Assembly: GCA_003415625.1 (NCBI GenBank)
Contig: PYIU01000003.1
Span: forward strand, 4,526,001 to 4,590,000
DNA from: Aquanectria penicillioides
Lineage: Eukaryota > Ascomycota > Sordariomycetes > Hypocreales > Nectriaceae
Length of the DNA stretch: 64,000 nt
Direction: 5' to 3'
Made by a program: the position numbers and the translations under genes. This document shows positions 12,094 through 23,928 of the stretch, piece by piece (positions within the stretch are counted from its first letter, which is position 1; every line of letters begins with the position of its first letter). The notes below the pieces were generated by a model. It had not been told where the DNA came from, made no database searches, and saw only the letters and a program-made list of their open reading frames with translations.

Positions 12094-13647
12094 ATGACGA
12101 CGACAGCAGTAATGTCGACGACGTCCTCTCCGGTATCCTCTCCTCTCGCAGCAGCTTCTTCGTCGCCGAACCCAAACCACCCCGCGCTGCCGCCTCTCAT
12201 CACCTCACCTCCATCCCGCCGCAGCACCCTGTCGCGCCCCATGTCGCACGCTTCCAAGAACCGTCTCTCCCAGTACTCTGTGGGTTCAGTACCCTCGAGA
12301 TCTCGACCAACCTCACACATGTTCCCCATTTATCCTTCGAGCCTCTCATATACGTTGGTGCGGGACTTTGCATACCCCGTGTCGCACCCCTTGCACTATG
12401 GACCGTCTCCCGAACCCTCAGGCCCGCCCTCGGGTATGACAACACCAGCGAGCGAGCACCGCAGGCTCTCAGACCCCCCCGCCTCTTGGGATCAAAAAAT
12501 GCCCTGGGACTCTTGGGCCCCGGACGCTTACAACCGCGGCCACGACCTCGCCCCGATCCAGTTCGGAGATGGGCCCCCATATAGTGAGGATGAAGATCTT
12601 CAGAGCCCCGTGGTAGCCACACGTCACCGCAAGCACAAATCCACCTCCGCTGCCTCGGCGTTTGCGCGTGGAAGAACGGGTCGCGACGTCGACAGCCATC
12701 CTGCTGGAGTGCTGCATCCAGCAAACTACGACAGTGAGCGGGGTTACTACGTGGGGACCAGTGGGGATGGCAGTGAGCGATACTATGTGAACCATGGTGG
12801 AGAGGCGAACGGCCCTGGCGGAGAATATGTCACGTACCCGCCTGGCCAGGCAAGGCACAGTCGCGCATATCACGTTTCTCAGCAACCCCAGCCTACCGAA
12901 GGCACTGATTACTATCAGCCCGGATCTGATGTGTCCAGTCCACCTTCTTCTCCAGGATATAACGACGAGGACCAGTCTCGTTATTCACGCGATTATCAGT
13001 TCACCATTACTTCTCCAGACGAGGAGTTCCACGGGAAAGCCGTGGCTTTGTTTGATTTTGAGCGAGAGAATGAAAACGAATTGCCCTTGGTGGAGGGCCA
13101 AATCATTTGGGTATCATATCGGCATGGCCAGGGCTGGCTGGTAGCGGAGGACCCCAAGACTCAGGAGAGCGGCCTCGTCCCTGAGGAATACGTTCGGCTG
13201 CTTCGAGACATTGAAGGGGGAATGAACAGCCTAACTGGCCATGTTGAGGGATCCGGGTCCCCAAATGATGTGGGCACGCCCACGCAGGCGGAGCATAGCG
13301 GTCAATATGGCCACACTCCAACTTCCAGCAACGCAACTAACGGGTACCACCAGCCGGTCCTGTCGATGTTCTCGACCTCGAGCAAAGACCTTGATCCATA
13401 CCCCACCGAACAATTGGGTCTTCACTCGGGTCAGGCTCCGCCTCAAGTAATTCACTACCACGGCCAGCGAGGGGGAAGCCAAGCAAACACACCGACAGTA
13501 TCTCAGCACCACGATGCAGGGCTGCTGAGGAGGGAGAGCCAGGATGCGAAAAGGATAGACGCGAACTCGACACCAATTCAAGAAAACCCCGTTGCTACGA
13601 TTGGGGAAGGGGAAGTTGGCGGAGATGCCATGGACACGGAACGGTGA
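12094..13647 (+). CDS. nbp2: SH3-domain protein of the Nbp2/Skb5 type
   Basis: A single-exon gene of 517 residues. A single SH3 domain spans about residues 313-370; it contains the ALFDF strand, the ENELPL loop, a GQGWLVA segment and the GLVPEEYV end motif, closest to yeast Nbp2 and fission yeast Skb5. In those proteins the SH3 domain bridges the PP2C phosphatase Ptc1 to MAP kinase kinases and dampens HOG and cell-wall stress signalling, or binds PAK kinases. The first about 300 residues are Ser/Pro/Tyr/Gly-rich and predicted disordered, with the segment SYTLVRDFAYPVSHPLHYG that may be a conserved short motif. The C-terminal about 145 residues are also disordered. The start at 12094 (MTTTAVMSTT) follows a C/T-rich leader; a downstream Met could also serve. 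No intron is needed. The orthology call rests on the SH3 domain alone. Confidence 0.82.
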   Translation: MTTTAVMSTTSSPVSSPLAAASSSPNPNHPALPPLITSPPSRRSTLSRPMSHASKNRLSQYSVGSVPSRSRPTSHMFPIYPSSLSYTLVRDFAYPVSHPLHYGPSPEPSGPPSGMTTPASEHRRLSDPPASWDQKMPWDSWAPDAYNRGHDLAPIQFGDGPPYSEDEDLQSPVVATRHRKHKSTSAASAFARGRTGRDVDSHPAGVLHPANYDSERGYYVGTSGDGSERYYVNHGGEANGPGGEYVTYPPGQARHSRAYHVSQQPQPTEGTDYYQPGSDVSSPPSSPGYNDEDQSRYSRDYQFTITSPDEEFHGKAVALFDFERENENELPLVEGQIIWVSYRHGQGWLVAEDPKTQESGLVPEEYVRLLRDIEGGMNSLTGHVEGSGSPNDVGTPTQAEHSGQYGHTPTSSNATNGYHQPVLSMFSTSSKDLDPYPTEQLGLHSGQAPPQVIHYHGQRGGSQANTPTVSQHHDAGLLRRESQDAKRIDANSTPIQENPVATIGEGEVGGDAMDTER

Positions 13648-15139
13648 CGCGACCCTTGAGCCTAACGAAAGATTTACCATGTGTGAAGATGGCTGATGAC
13701 TTGATGCACTCTTCCGAAGGGATGCGGGTGGATATACCAATAATACCGAGCGAATTCGAAGGACGAAGACTCACGACGAAGATCCAAGATGGGAGGGCGT
13801 CCTCAATCCCAACCCGTCGGGGTTGGTATGATCTTGGCCGTTAGTGAAGCATTCGGCACATCTACGAAAATAGTTTGAAAGGATGGACGAGTCTGGGACT
13901 TGTAAGAGTTGAGGGAGAAGCACGAGAACAAGGTCGGTGGCTGTTTGGAGGGCGTAAAGGGGGGGTGGGGGCGGTGTGGAAGAATGATGAATGCCGAGCA
14001 TGACCCCGTAATGAGGACAGATGTTCAAGATAGAAGTATTTGATGGCAGCTGTTGGGAAGTGACGCGGCATACGAACTCAACGAGGCGAGGAGAAGATAG
14101 CGTGTTTGGATTTATGCGAATGAAGAGAGGATATATCGTGCGACGTTTACCGCACAGAGCTTGAACATACGAGAGTCGCCAGTCTTGCTGTGATGCACGA
14201 ACGACGAGGGTTGGTGGGAATTTGCTGGGTGTGGCATCCCCTTCTGCCTAAATGATACCAATGCTGTGTGTGCATTTTGCGAGTTTGCCGAGGCTGGTTG
14301 ACTCAAATTGGAACCGACCTGGGCGCATTTAGCCAGCTTGGTTGCCCTGAAGTTTAGTTGGGTGTTTGTGCGTGAAGCAAGTATGTAAGTATGTATGTAT
14401 GTATACGTATGCATGCATACATGTATGTGTATCTGTAATGTCGACCTCGAGCGCAGCGCCCTAGGCGGGCGGGGTCTGTTTCAACAACCGTTGGGTTGCC
14501 AAACATCCACAATGCAAGATAAGAGGGTGGGTTCATGTTTGTCCTGTAAGCTTATTATGAGGGTTCCCAAGTTTCGCTGCCAGCTCGAGTTTCGCATCTT
14601 ACATGCACACCTGGGGTATCCTTTGGATGCTGGAGCTGACTGGATCTGGATGGGGGTGGGTGTGTTGTATGTCTCTGTGGAAAACGGGGGGGAAAAATCT
14701 GGGGGAGCAATCGGCCAGGCATACGTATAGACGCCGCCCATTACCATGTACGTATGGTGCAGTACGTACATGTAAACATGGGCCGGGCCATCCCGCGTTG
14801 GATTACCAATCTCATTGACTCCATCGACACTCTTCGAAACCCGCCCATCCCATCACTTGTCCCAGCCATTGAGCTTCGTTTCGTCGTTGACCTATATCCG
14901 GGTTTCCGGGGTCGGAGAGCTTCGGCTTCGGGCCACGGATTGCGGGCGATCCGAAGTGGTCACGTGACGCGATAACGTCATCCCTCGCGAGGTTTCGTAG
15001 TTCCGAACCGCGAAATAACTAAGCTCCAGCGCCTGCATGTCCGCAACCAAGCTCTCTCGCGATCATCCCCGCCGTAACGCCTTTGTCTCGCCGGCCAATT
15101 AGTTCAATTGATCTCCCTTGAGGTATCCCAAACTCGAAA
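13648..15139. other. Spacer between nbp2 and mcr1
   Basis: About 1.5 kb. It probably holds the nbp2 3' UTR and the mcr1 promoter. A GTAT/GCAT-rich microsatellite-like patch lies at about 14387-14430. No supported gene was found on either strand. Confidence 0.5.
14387..14430. repeat. Imperfect GTAT/GCAT microsatellite
   Basis: An alternating GTAT, GTATGC and ACATGTAT pattern forms a short, partly self-complementary low-complexity tract. Confidence 0.7.
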
Positions 15140-16406
15140 ATGTTCGCCAGATCTGTTGCTCGCGCGGCCCAGCCGCTCAAGAAGGTATGTTCAAGCTGCG
15201 TTGCCCTTTTCTCCTCCTCCTTCCCCTCCTCCGTCAAGCCACCCGGAGGGTTGCATGGTGTTGAACCACACCACCACCACTTCAATCCCTACCAACAACC
15301 GCTACAACTATCGCCACCGTCATGGCCGAGATGCTCCTCCTTAGAGCTGCCGCCTCCAACCCGCCTCCGCTACCGCACAGTCGCTAACTTTCCCGTTCAG
15401 CACGTCCGCCGCTACGCCACCGAGGCCGGCTCCGCGGGCGGCTCCAACACCCTGCTGTACGTCGCCGGCGCTGCTGGTGTTGCCGGCGCCGGCTACTGGT
15501 ACTTCAGCGGTTCCCCCGCGGCTGCCCCCGAAGTGAAGAAGGCGGTCGCTGCTGAGCCCAAGAAGGCTTTCCTTGGTGGCGAGCAAGGCTGGCTCTCTCT
15601 CAAGGTCTCCGAGGTCGAGACCATCAACCACAACACCAAGCGCGTCCGCTTCGAGCTCCCCGAGAAGGACCAGGTCTCCGGCCTCACCGTCGCCAGCGCC
15701 GTCCTCACCAAGTTCAAGGCCCCCGGCGCCGAGAAGGCCACCCTCCGACCCTACACCCCCACCAGTGACGAGGGTATGTTGTGCAGACCACGCACCGTGT
15801 GTTATTCCGTAACCGCCTTCTAACAAGAGACTCGCAGACGAGCAGGGCTTCGTTGACCTCATTGTCAAGAAGTACCCCGATGGTGCCATGAGCTCCCACA
15901 TCACCGGCCTCACCCCCGGCCAGACCCTCGACATCAAGGGCCCTCTCCCCAAGTACGAGTGGAGCACCAACAAGCACGAGCACATCGCCCTCGTCGCCGG
16001 CGGCACTGGTATCACCCCCATGTACCAGCTCGTCCGCACCATCTTCAAGAACCCCGATGACAAGACCAAGGTTACCCTGGTCTTCGGCAACGTCACCGAG
16101 GAGGACATCCTGCTCAAGAGCAAGTTCGACGAGCTCGAGAACACCTACCCCCAGCGCTTCCGCGCCTTCTACGTCCTCGACAAGCCCCCTGCTCAGTGGG
16201 CCGGCAACAGCGGCTTCATCACCAAGGATCTCCTCAAGACTGTCCTCCCTGAGCCCAAGAGCGAGAACATCAAGGTTTTCGTCTGCGGTCCTCCCGGCCT
16301 CATGAACGCCGTCTCCGGCAACAAGGTCAGCCCCAAGGACCAGGGTGAGCTGAGCGGTGCCCTCCAGGAGCTCGGCTACTCCAAGGACCAGGTGTACAAG
16401 TTCTAA
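15140..16406 (+). CDS. mcr1: NADH-cytochrome b5 reductase, mitochondrial (Mcr1)
   Basis: Three exons (15140-15184, 15401-15773, 15838-16406) encode 328 residues. The introns are 216 and 64 nt, both GT-AG. The N-terminus [15 protein letters not shown] is a basic, Arg-containing mitochondrial presequence, followed by a hydrophobic segment at about 32-50, as in Mcr1 proteins anchored in the outer membrane or released into the intermembrane space. The FAD-binding motif RPYTPTS is near residue 131, the NAD-binding GGTGITPM near 192-199, and CGPPGLM near 288-294. The family passes electrons from NADH to cytochrome b5 for ergosterol and fatty-acid chemistry and reduces erythroascorbyl radicals. The C-terminus VYKF is typical. 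Coding bias toward C-ending codons is strong, implying high expression. Confidence 0.96.
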
Positions 16407-17496
16407 GCGGATGGCGACGGCTATCTGGGGGCGCGTCTGTCTCAACGACGGACCTTGTGTACGATTTGCTCATAGATGAAAGATAGATGAGCCGATACTG
16501 GCATCAATGCTCCGTATAAAAGAAAAGAAATTGATTCCGTAAGAGGATTTATGGTATTGCGCTCGTGAGAGAGAGAAAAAGAAAAACAAATAGTGACATG
16601 CATGTTCTGACTTGGACCAATTATTTGTTTCTATTGATTGAATTCGTGAGCGCCGTGTGCCTGGTCATGACTAATAACCAGATGCTGTCTGTTGAAACGT
16701 CATCGAATCAGCGAGCTGTATGGTTTTCCGAGAATCAAATCTCGGCATCTTGAAGCGTGTATCGGGAACTACCGAGCTGAAGAATTCTCCGAGGCTCCAT
16801 CGGGACGGCCCAACGCCCACTTGATTGATGGCTCGGAACGCTGTAGAAAGACCTTGCAGGGAGCTACGTACGACTTGGCCTAGAAGGCCGTGTCTCAATC
16901 TATATGTAGGCATCCCATGCAAATAATCGCCACGGACCTCCTTCGCATGCTTATTTATGCTTATTTGCCATCTGGACATCTGGTGGTGAGACATTTCTCA
17001 ATCGGGTAAAACAGCCCAGACACGCAAACCACGGCTGTTGAACAAGCCACCGGCCGTCAGTAGGTATTCGGGTAGCCTCTGACCAACAGCACACAATGGC
17101 TGATCAAGCCTCAAGGCCCAAACTTTGGCTCCGACGCGAGAGCAGGCTCGGGTCATCCAATCTCCTTTTGGACGTGGCGGGCGCGTACAAAATTAAATGG
17201 CTGCAGGGTCGTGGCGCTGAGGTACTAGACTAGTTCCGACGCCGTTGGCTCGTGTCTCTATGCGCCTCAAACGGAGGACGGTGAATTGGTTTCGGCTTGC
17301 GGGCTGCTGGGGCTTGCCTCTCTTTGCCTATTCTGCGTGCGTGCATGAAAGCCTTGCGAGAACAAATGTCGACCACTCACCAGGGGAGGATCCTAGGCTA
17401 CAGGGATGAAGAAGAAACTATTAATGCTCACCGTATAGGCGAGGCAATCGAGGCTGCAATCATATCCTCGGAAGCGAAGAGCTGTGGGTTATTATA

Positions 17497-17529
17497 GAGA
17501 GAGAGAGAGAGAGAGACAGAGAGAGAGAG
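17497..17529 (+). repeat. (GA)n microsatellite
   Basis: Alternating GA with a single interrupting ACAG, in intergenic DNA. Confidence 0.85.
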
Positions 17530-17949
17530 CCAGGGGTTGGTCGGAGTGCAACATGCATCAGGGCGACAGCAGAACCTAGGGACCAATCATTAGCCTAGCA
17601 TGGCCCCATAGTAGGGCTGAATGGCAGGCAATTGCTGTGCGATGTACATAGTACGAGGCACGTCACCGGGATCACGGCACCAAGGCGAGCCCCAAACTCT
17701 AGTATTGTCGTATCGCGTCTCAAGAGGTGCTTGGAATCGGTACGTGCTTCAGCTAAAGGGAAACGAAGGGGGTGGTTTACGCCGTCGCTCGGGTCTGACG
17801 GGCATCGTTGCGCGCACTGGCTAGGTATTTCGCTTCTGCTTCTTTCTGCAGCCTGATTCTTCTTTCTTGCTCTTATTTCTCATTCCAGCCTTGCTCCCCC
17901 GCCATTCAGTCCATTAGATTTACTTGACGTAACCATAACAAAGACGGTG

Positions 17950-17950
<1 letters not shown>

Positions 17951-17984
<34 letters not shown>
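17951..17984 (+). repeat. 34-base poly-T tract
   Basis: An uninterrupted T run in intergenic sequence. Its length is likely to vary between isolates and sequencing platforms. Confidence 0.9.
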
Positions 17985-17985
<1 letters not shown>

Positions 17986-18129
17986 ACCGCGCTTCGCTTC
18001 GTTGTTCCTGCGTTGTGCTGGGCCATGCTGGTTGGTTGACAACGGTAAGGATGCCGCATCTTGTATTGATCGGCGGTTAGCGCTCAAAGGGTGATAACAA
18101 GTGAGCTGTGTGATGTTTTAGCATGCTAC

Positions 18130-18141
18130 CTAGGTACCTAG
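18130..18141. repeat. CTAGGTACCTAG palindrome
   Basis: The second exact copy of the 12 bp palindrome seen at 10691-10702. Confidence 0.8.
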
Positions 18142-18781
18142 CAGACACTTTGATAGAGAATCTTGTAGCAGCGGGATAGGCTTGTGGCAGTCAACTTGAG
18201 AACTATACTTACAACACCTTTACTTTTAATGAGGCATTCTTGTAAGATTCTACTCCTCTCCAAACTACGTAGTCACATGTAGCAATAACAAACAACGGCA
18301 CCAACACTGAGTCTTCAGACTGCATCAAGGATGTGCCCCAGTCCGGCTTCAGCCGCGAGCCCTAGCGCGAGCAAGGCAGATTGAGGGTTTCACCTCCCGA
18401 TCGACATCACTGCATTGGACCGTGCCTGGACTCCATGTCGAGACGGGTGCCCCCTCTATCTCGCTAGGTCGATGCAAGGCGGTGCGCCATCGCTTGCAAC
18501 CGACGGTATCAAGTATCAAGTATCAAGCACTGTTGGTGGCTGTTCAATAATAAAGGGTCAGGCACCGGCACGCAGCTCCGCCGCCCATCTCTTTCTCCGT
18601 CTCGTTCTTCTTTGCTGTGCGTAGTCCTCGACTTCATTTGCGTTGGATCCTTCACCCTTTACCCGTTTTCTCCTCGATCGAGTTGCGGAGCCTGCCATTC
18701 CTTTCACCCCACCGAGCTTCATACACGACGTCCGCAGTTAGAATCTCGACACCAACCTTCACCACAACCACGACCGCAACC

Positions 18782-19914
18782 ATGACAAACCCCACAGACC
18801 GCCCCAAGGGCCAGGAACACATCCCTCAATACACACCCGGGTTCATTGCCCTGCGTATTCTGCAGTTCGTCTTCAGTGTGGTCATCATCGGCATCACCGC
18901 CTACACCGTCTCCATCATTGCCTTCTCCGGCAACTGTCTTATGCTCTTCGTTGTATGTTGTCCCCACAACCCTTTCTTCCAGCATCACTGTGTATGCAAA
19001 AGCAAAACCTAGTGTTGCGCTGACAAACACTGCCTTGAATTAGACCCTCGCTACCTTCATCGTCTCCCTTTGGCTGATCCTCGCCCACACTGCCTTGCCC
19101 CAGCTCTACAACTACTGGGCTGTCCTCGCCCTGGACATTTTCCTCGTTGTTTTCTGGCTCATCTCCTTCGCCCTCCTCGCTGCCCAGACCGCCACCTATT
19201 TCATTGTTGGAAGCAGTTACTGCGATCTTTACTACTGCTACTATGGCGGCACTCTGTATGGTAGCGCCCTGATCTACGGATCTCTACTCGCCGCTGCAGC
19301 CGGTCTTGGAGCAGTTGAGTTGTACGTTTTTCTACTTTCACATGACGCACCAAAAAAAAAACAAAAAAAACCACACACACTTTCTCCCCCTTAGTGATGA
19401 ATCGCTAATCAAACTCTTTCATCTAGCTTATTCTTCGCCATCTCCCTCATCATTCACAGCATCGTTATCTGCCGCCACCGCCGCGCCGGCCTGCACAGCA
19501 ACGCCGTTGGCAGCGGCACTGCTCCTCAGCCCGTCCCTCTCCAACCTCAGAACCCCCAAGGTAAGACGAAGACCTCCAGTGTTATTTGGCATCGCTGCTA
19601 ACGATAGAGTAGTATACAGCCCTCAACCCGTGCACACCCAGGCACCGCCTGCGCAGGGCTTCCAGCAGCCGCCCCTTGAGAAGCAGCCTCTATCTCCCGC
19701 TCCTCAGACCCAATCTCAATATCAACCACCACAGCAGTTCCCTGCTCAGGCCTATCAACAGCCTCCGGTCATGTACCAACAGCAACCTCAACAGGTGCAA
19801 CCCCAGCACATGCAGCAGCAACAGATGCAACAACAGCAAATGCAGCAGCAACAGCAATATACCCAACCCCCTTCAATGCCTGCCCCTGCACCAACCGGCG
19901 CCCCGGGATATTAA
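18782..19914 (+). CDS. MARVEL-domain four-helix membrane protein
   Basis: Four exons (18782-18952, 19044-19321, 19427-19560, 19613-19914) encode about 294 residues. The introns are 91, 105 and 52 nt. Four hydrophobic helices are visible: about residues 20-50, 58-75, 82-110 and 125-160. A short Cys/Tyr-rich extracytoplasmic loop (SSYCDLYYCYYGG) lies before helix 4, and a basic CRHRRAG stretch follows it. This is the topology of fungal MARVEL proteins, which sit in plasma-membrane microdomains or in the secretory pathway. The cytoplasmic tail is Pro/Gln-rich, with QMQQQQ repeats near its end. The start is the ATG at 18782 (MTNPTDRPKG). At the third intron, acceptors at 19609 and 19612 are both in frame; TAG at 19612 is preferred. 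The exact function is unknown. Confidence 0.88.
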
Positions 19915-20226
19915 AATACTGTTTTGACAACTTCCGCCCCAGTCGACTAGAAGATAGTATTGGTGGGAGAAGAGAGAACGGACACATTACTTTAGCGCTA
20001 GGGATCGGCATTGTTTAATTTTTGGAATACCAAAGTGGTTTGCTTTGCAATGACACTGACAGAACAATGCGTATTGAGATAACTTGTATAACATGAGAAA
20101 GGCATTCTATAGAAATGGCACCCAAGTATATGACTTGATGGATATGGTTATCCCAATTAAATCCAAACACGCCATACGATTTGGCATTGGACATCGTACA
20201 CTACGCCATTAAATATGCATGTCGAT
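19915..20226. other. Convergent 3' spacer
   Basis: About 310 bases of AT-richer DNA lie between the 3' ends of the MARVEL gene and the M28 peptidase gene. It presumably holds both 3' UTRs and nothing else visible. Confidence 0.6.
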
Positions 20227-22772
20227 CTAATCAAGGCTCTTGATGGCATTGTTGATGCAGGTTTCAATTATGCCAGCCCACTTCACACCGTTCACGTAGT
20301 CTTTGGCATCGATGCTTTCTACCAGACCAGGGAAGACGGCTAAGACAAAGTTAACAGTAGCCCGAGACCATGGCTCGGAAGGATCACTTACCTCCTGCAT
20401 ACCCGGTCCAGAGACCAGGCGCAAACACAACGTGCTTGAACCAACTACGTCCATCAAGGCCGCCCTCGAACAGGAATGCCCTCTCAAGAAACTTGTACTT
20501 GATGTTGAGCTTTGCAATTGTATACCCGAGGCGTATCTTTTTAATGATATTCCACCATGGAATGCCCTCTTGGAGCTGGTGATTGGCCTCGCGGGCGTGT
20601 ATGTCAAGGTCGCGAGCATTGAACCGCAGTGCGTTGAGAGATAGTCGGATATCATTGAGGCTCTTCCTGAAAGCAGTTTCACTTCCAACTGCAGTGCTCG
20701 AGGTGACGCTGGCACGCATCGTGAAAATTTCATCCTCTGTAAGTGGCTCCGATTTAGCGTCAAGCTTAGCCTCTATCGTATCAAGATAACCATGAAGGGC
20801 CTCGGCATATTCGAGGGCGCTGAAGGGAACCACGACCGAGTCAACCAACTTAGCAATTGTTAAGCCTAGAACCTGGGCCATGGCCTTGTGATACTTGAAA
20901 CCAGGGTCGCCGAACTCGCTCATCCAGTAGAAGCTGTCATAGTTGCTGTGGTAATGGTAAACTGCGCTGTGGGAGTCGTCCTTGAAGCCGAAATCGATGC
21001 AAGGAATGCCGGCATAATCTTGAAAGGCAGTGAAGTCACTTCCGCTGCCCATGGTGGCAATCTTGCCGTCCCAAAGATCGCCAACGGTCTGTCCCGGGAT
21101 AGTTTGGTTGGGGGAGGGGACCCGGTCGGTAACATCACGGATGATGTGGTTCAGAAGAGGCGCAGCTGAAGCACGGAATCGAGGTCCATCGACACCGACA
21201 TCGACATTGACATAGGCGACACTGGTTTCGGAGAGCCAGGGGAGATATTCCTCGACCCATTCCGTGCTGCCAATGAGCGAGTATTCCTCGCCATCCCAGC
21301 TCGCAAAGACAATGGTCCGGTAAGGCTTCCAGCCAGCCTCAAGCGCCTTGCCTACCCTCGAATAACTTCGTTCAGGACAGCAGAACCACTATTGGGGTCG
21401 CCCGCACCACCAACAATCCAAGCATCGCGGTGGTTTCCGATAACGACGACTTCGCTGGGACTGGTTCCGTTGATGACGCCTATAACATCCCAAAGAGGAG
21501 TAGTGACATATTTCTGCTCGTTGTAGAGGTTGAGAACGACGTTGTCGGGGGTGGGACCAATATTGTATTCAACTCCCTTGTAGCTTAATCCAAGGTTCTT
21601 ATTCCAGTGCTGGTTGAAATCAGAGGCTTTAGGGCCGTGGCCATTAAGAGCTTTGAGGATAGGGAGTGCGTCAGCGTAAGAGATGGGGATGGAGGGAATT
21701 GATGCAGTCGCGTCTTCTACCGGAGCCCGCGGCGCTCCAGGCTTGGAGGGATAGCCAGGAGTAGATCTGGAGAGATGATTAGTTGCAAGAAAATAAATTT
21801 GAGCTCGGAGAGACATACGGGTCGCCCGGCCGAATACTGAGGAACTCCGCGCTTCCTCGTTGAACGCTGCTAGGGTTTCTCGCAGGCCCCTCGGGGTAGG
21901 GCTTGTATCCGTTCTCCTCTGTTCTCTCTCCGTCATCCCCAGGATCACTGTAAATCAAGCATCCAATCATTCCTAGCTCCTGGGCACGCTTCACCTTCAG
22001 CCCACGGAAGATACCACCGTACCTGGCAATGGCAATTTTGCCCTCGAGCTCAATTCCGGCGTCAACGAGGTCCTCGAAGTCTTTATATGTACCATAGTTG
22101 ACATAGATGTATGGCGCAGTGACGTTTCCGCTGGCTGAGTAGCCATGGAAGATTGGGATTCTGTTCTCAACAGAAGTGGTCGGGTCTGCGTCAATAACGT
22201 CCTCTTCCAAGGATGCCTTGAAGGCGACGCTCCAATCAGAAGCATCCTCGGACTTCTCTAAAACTGAAACACTGGCATCAACTGGATAGTTGAGGTAAAC
22301 ATCGTAGGAGACGATTTCCGATTTGATTCCCCACTCGACCCAGCGATCTCGCGTCCAAACGGCCTGAACATGCTGTTAGCCCAAAATGCAACCTCGGTCA
22401 GTGCGACATCGGAATAGTTACTTGGGAGTAATTTTGACCAGCAAGATGAGCTCCAGAAGTGTAGTAGCGACTCCACTCCTCGGCCTTCTTTGGGTCGGGT
22501 GTGTCAAAAAGAATGGACTCGACTTCCGCGGGACTTAGGCCTCGGTGGGGTGAGGAGTACAGATGGTGGTGGTGATGGTGATGATGATGAGAGCCATACC
22601 TATGACGGAACGGCCAAATAAATATTGCATGAAAGGTAAAGGTTGCGAATCCCCATATCAGAAGGGCGCTAGAGGCAACGGTGAAGAAGCGACGGCACGT
22701 GTGATGCGGGTACCTTCTCCGGGGAGGACCGACTCGGACGGTCTGGAGAAGAGGTGTCCGCTCATCTGGCAT
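20227..22772 (-). pseudogene. M28 glutamate carboxypeptidase-like protein, one frameshift
   Basis: Four exons (22772-22422, 22363-21819, 21766-20392, 20339-20227) would encode about 794 residues of the PSMA/transferrin-receptor/Vps70 class. The N-terminus has an acidic dileucine signal (DERTPLL), which in fungi directs proteins to the vacuole. A signal anchor lies at about 29-53, then nine consecutive His at 62-70. A protease-associated domain (GKIAIARYGGIFRG) precedes the M28 domain. Zinc-ligand motifs are all present: GNHRDAW, GAGDPNSG, SWDGEEYS, VNVDVG and YHYHSNYDS. The C-terminal dimerisation domain is complete. The frame breaks at 21355-21357: after VLNEVIRG the next codon is TAG, while VGKALEAGWKPY continues if one G is restored to the GGG run (CCC on plus). 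All else is intact, so this is either a very recent null allele or a homopolymer sequencing error. The marking as a pseudogene is provisional. Confidence 0.8.
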
Positions 22773-23763
22773 TTTCTCGTGCGAGCGGTTGCTGAGGAAA
22801 GGTGAAAGTCAGTAAATGAAGTGGGTTGGATCTGGGCTCTACTAGGGGATTGTGAGGTAGATGCTGGAGCTGGGGAAAGCTTGCGTGGACTGCAGCTGAT
22901 CAATGTTGTGGCAAGGGAGACTCACAGCCGACTCATGGCGAAGATAGGTCGGAGACGGGCTCTCTCACGATGGGATCTATGAGACAGACATCCAACAGTA
23001 GGATTTTTTGGGATTGCGGCCTTTGTTGGAAGCAGTAGAGGATTCCTTGGACAGAGGATTGGCAATCTGTAATCTATGAGGAGACGAGGTTGAAGTCAAA
23101 GGCGTGATAGCATGGGCGATGACGTTGTCCAGCGAATGGGGCCTATCTACCAATCATGGAGGTTGCCTAACAAAGGCCCCGCACCTATCTGTGTTACCGG
23201 GTACCCGCAAAGGCAGGCAGGACGTGGGTGGGCGGGCCTCTCCAGGTACGTACCTCGTGCTTGCGCCTTTCCCGGGCCGGTGCTGTGGATCGGATGACAT
23301 GCAAAGCCGCAGTTCACGGGTCTCCATTTCACCAGCCACAGTGCATTAGCCACAGATGAAAGACAACAGGCTTCTCGGGGCTTTTCTGCCAAGCTGGGCA
23401 ACACCTGAAAAAAAAAGGGAACAAGCCGATTTGATCGACGGCCATCGAATGGTTGAGGATTCAGCCACTTGCGATTAGGGTACATAAAAGGCAAGTGTTG
23501 AGAGACCCCGTGCCCTGTGTCTTGAAAAGGTACGTGAGGGAGTGTTCGGCTGCGGGATGTCAGCGCAGGGACGTGGGATTGTGCGGGCCCGGATTGGCCC
23601 AAAGCGTCACTTCCGCTACGGGGGAGGCCAGCGAACGCCCAAGGCGCTCCCCCACCAGAGCCCATGTTCGTGGAGGAGTGGAGGCGGGGCGTTGGTAGGC
23701 GGGTTACATGGCATACCTAGGATAGAGATTTGAGGCCCCGGGTGGTGGGATAGGACTACGCAG

Positions 23764-23928
<165 letters not shown>

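Larger units (their letters stand above)
16407..18781. other. Spacer with simple repeats, mcr1 to MARVEL gene
   Basis: About 2.4 kb. It includes the mcr1 3' UTR, a (GA)n tract at about 17497-17529, a 34-base T run and one CTAGGTACCTAG palindrome. Short frames lack domains. The last 400 bases are C/T-rich and fit the promoter of the next gene. Confidence 0.5.

Noticed and set aside
15341..16445. Minus-strand frames of 267 and 243 residues opposite mcr1
   Set aside because: They are shadows of the strongly codon-biased mcr1 exons. The plus-strand protein is unambiguous.
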